The position numbers were made by a program, and so were the translations under genes. A stretch of 64,000 nucleotides of DNA from Gammaproteobacteria bacterium (GTDB lineage: Bacteria > Pseudomonadota > Gammaproteobacteria > UBA4575): assembly GCA_011523795.1 (NCBI GenBank), contig WTFY01000002.1, positions 62,001 through 126,000 on the forward strand, given 5' to 3'. The notes beneath the pieces were generated by a model. The model was not told the origin of the DNA, did no database searches, and saw only the letters and a list, made by a program, of their open reading frames with translations. Of the stretch, positions 63,439 to 64,000 are shown piece by piece. Every line of letters starts with the position of its first letter. The first letter of the stretch is position 1.

Positions 63439-64000
63439 ATGAACACCATCCAGATCATTGCCATCTGGGCCATCCCGGTCCTGTTTGCCATCACCCTGCA
63501 TGAGGTCGCCCACGGATGGGCCGCCAGGCATTATGGCGACCACACTGCAGCCCTCATGGGCAGGCTGAGCCTGAACCCTCTTCGGCACATTGACCTGGTC
63601 GGCACGATCCTGGTACCGGCCCTGTTGCTGGTCTTGGCGGGCTTCGGTTTTGGCTGGGCCAAGCCGGTACCGGTCAACTTCGGCCAGTTGCGCAATCCCA
63701 AACGGGACATGGTGTGGGTGGCGGCGGCAGGACCTGCTGCCAACCTGGTGATGGCGCTGGCCTGGGCCATCGTCATGAAGATCGGGCTCTCGCTGCCTGG
63801 ATTGTCTGAATGGGTGGCCACTCCCCTGATCCTTGCAGGCCAGGCCGGGATAGCCATCAATCTGGTGCTTTTGCTGCTCAATCTGCTGCCGGTACCCCCA
63901 CTGGATGGAGGCAGGATCCTGGCGGGGCTTGCCCCCCAACGGTTCAGCGGCATGCTGGCGAGAATCGAGCCAATGGGCATGTTTATCGTGTTCGGGCTGC
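63439..64000 (+). CDS. Site-2 protease family membrane metalloprotease (5' part)
   Basis: The gene runs off the window end; 187 codons are visible. ATLHEVAHG-like sequence (here ITLHEVAHGWAARHYGD) supplies the HExxH zinc site near residues 20-24 and NLLPVPPLDGGRIL the third ligand Asp, both within membrane segments. It belongs to the M50 (S2P/Rip) family, short cytoplasm-facing type without PDZ domain in the visible part. Adjacent yciO and this gene are a common pair. Its substrate is unknown. Confidence 0.93.
   Translation, partial: MNTIQIIAIWAIPVLFAITLHEVAHGWAARHYGDHTAALMGRLSLNPLRHIDLVGTILVPALLLVLAGFGFGWAKPVPVNFGQLRNPKRDMVWVAAAGPAANLVMALAWAIVMKIGLSLPGLSEWVATPLILAGQAGIAINLVLLLLNLLPVPPLDGGRILAGLAPQRFSGMLARIEPMGMFIVFGL

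Overview
The window is a 64 kb stretch of a gammaproteobacterial chromosome. The lineage call is inference from gene content and order: hemA-prfA-prmC diverging from TPR lipoprotein-lolB-ispE-tRNA-Gln-prs-rplY-pth-ychF, mreBCD, an inner-core LPS block (hldE, waaA, waaF, kdkA), tolC next to pcm, monothiol grxD, rnt and mlaA. No rRNA or other strong species marker is present. Genes are dense on both strands. By eye the base composition is intermediate, poorer in GC around 36-38 kb and richer after about 50 kb. An NAGGN-type amidotransferase and a PuuD-type membrane protein would suit a saline or marine habitat, but that is only suggestive.

Layout. 0-8.5 kb: lipopolysaccharide inner-core assembly (hldE 3' end, a GT9 transferase, Kdo kinase, Kdo transferase, heptosyltransferase II) around a pcm-rhodanese-tolC-waaA run. 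8.5-10.9 kb: a translationally coupled radical SAM enzyme and Gfo/Idh-type oxidoreductase of unknown product. 11-19.6 kb: thiC, msrA, pdxH, small unknown genes, O-acetylhomoserine sulfhydrylase, a BolA protein, RNase D and a ChaN-type haem protein. 19.6-25.6 kb: mreBCD diverging from gatCAB. 25.6-36 kb: the haem/translation/isoprenoid/nucleotide housekeeping block, with two tRNAs. 36-40 kb: a looser accessory segment just after tRNA-Met, with an IS1595 transposase remnant, a lipoprotein, a truncated haemoglobin, avtA, a DUF1272 protein and decayed-looking frames. 41-47 kb: a SYLF protein, a bufferin-type copper RiPP operon (bufABC), a SLOG protein and GTP-dependent PEP carboxykinase. 47-64 kb: mazG, nadC, an alanine/Na+ symporter, an orphan egtD, arginine genes (argF, argD, argG), puuD, hyuB, the NAGGN amidotransferase, grxD, rnt, mlaA, folE, yciI, yciO and the start of a site-2 protease.

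How the genes work together. The first block builds and phosphorylates the heptose/Kdo inner core. mreBCD sets rod shape. gatCAB, prmC, prfA, pth, rplY and ychF serve translation. hemA supplies haem precursors. argF, argD and argG give three of the arginine steps. The bufferin operon is predicted to make a periplasmic copper-binding peptide.

The points most worth a second look are: a probable AUC start codon for mreC (Shine-Dalgarno and the conserved N-terminus agree, but no ATG/GTG/TTG is present); the radical SAM/oxidoreductase pair; the bufABC operon with an extended -10 promoter; a cupredoxin tail left beside yciO; and the gene-decay segment behind tRNA-Met.
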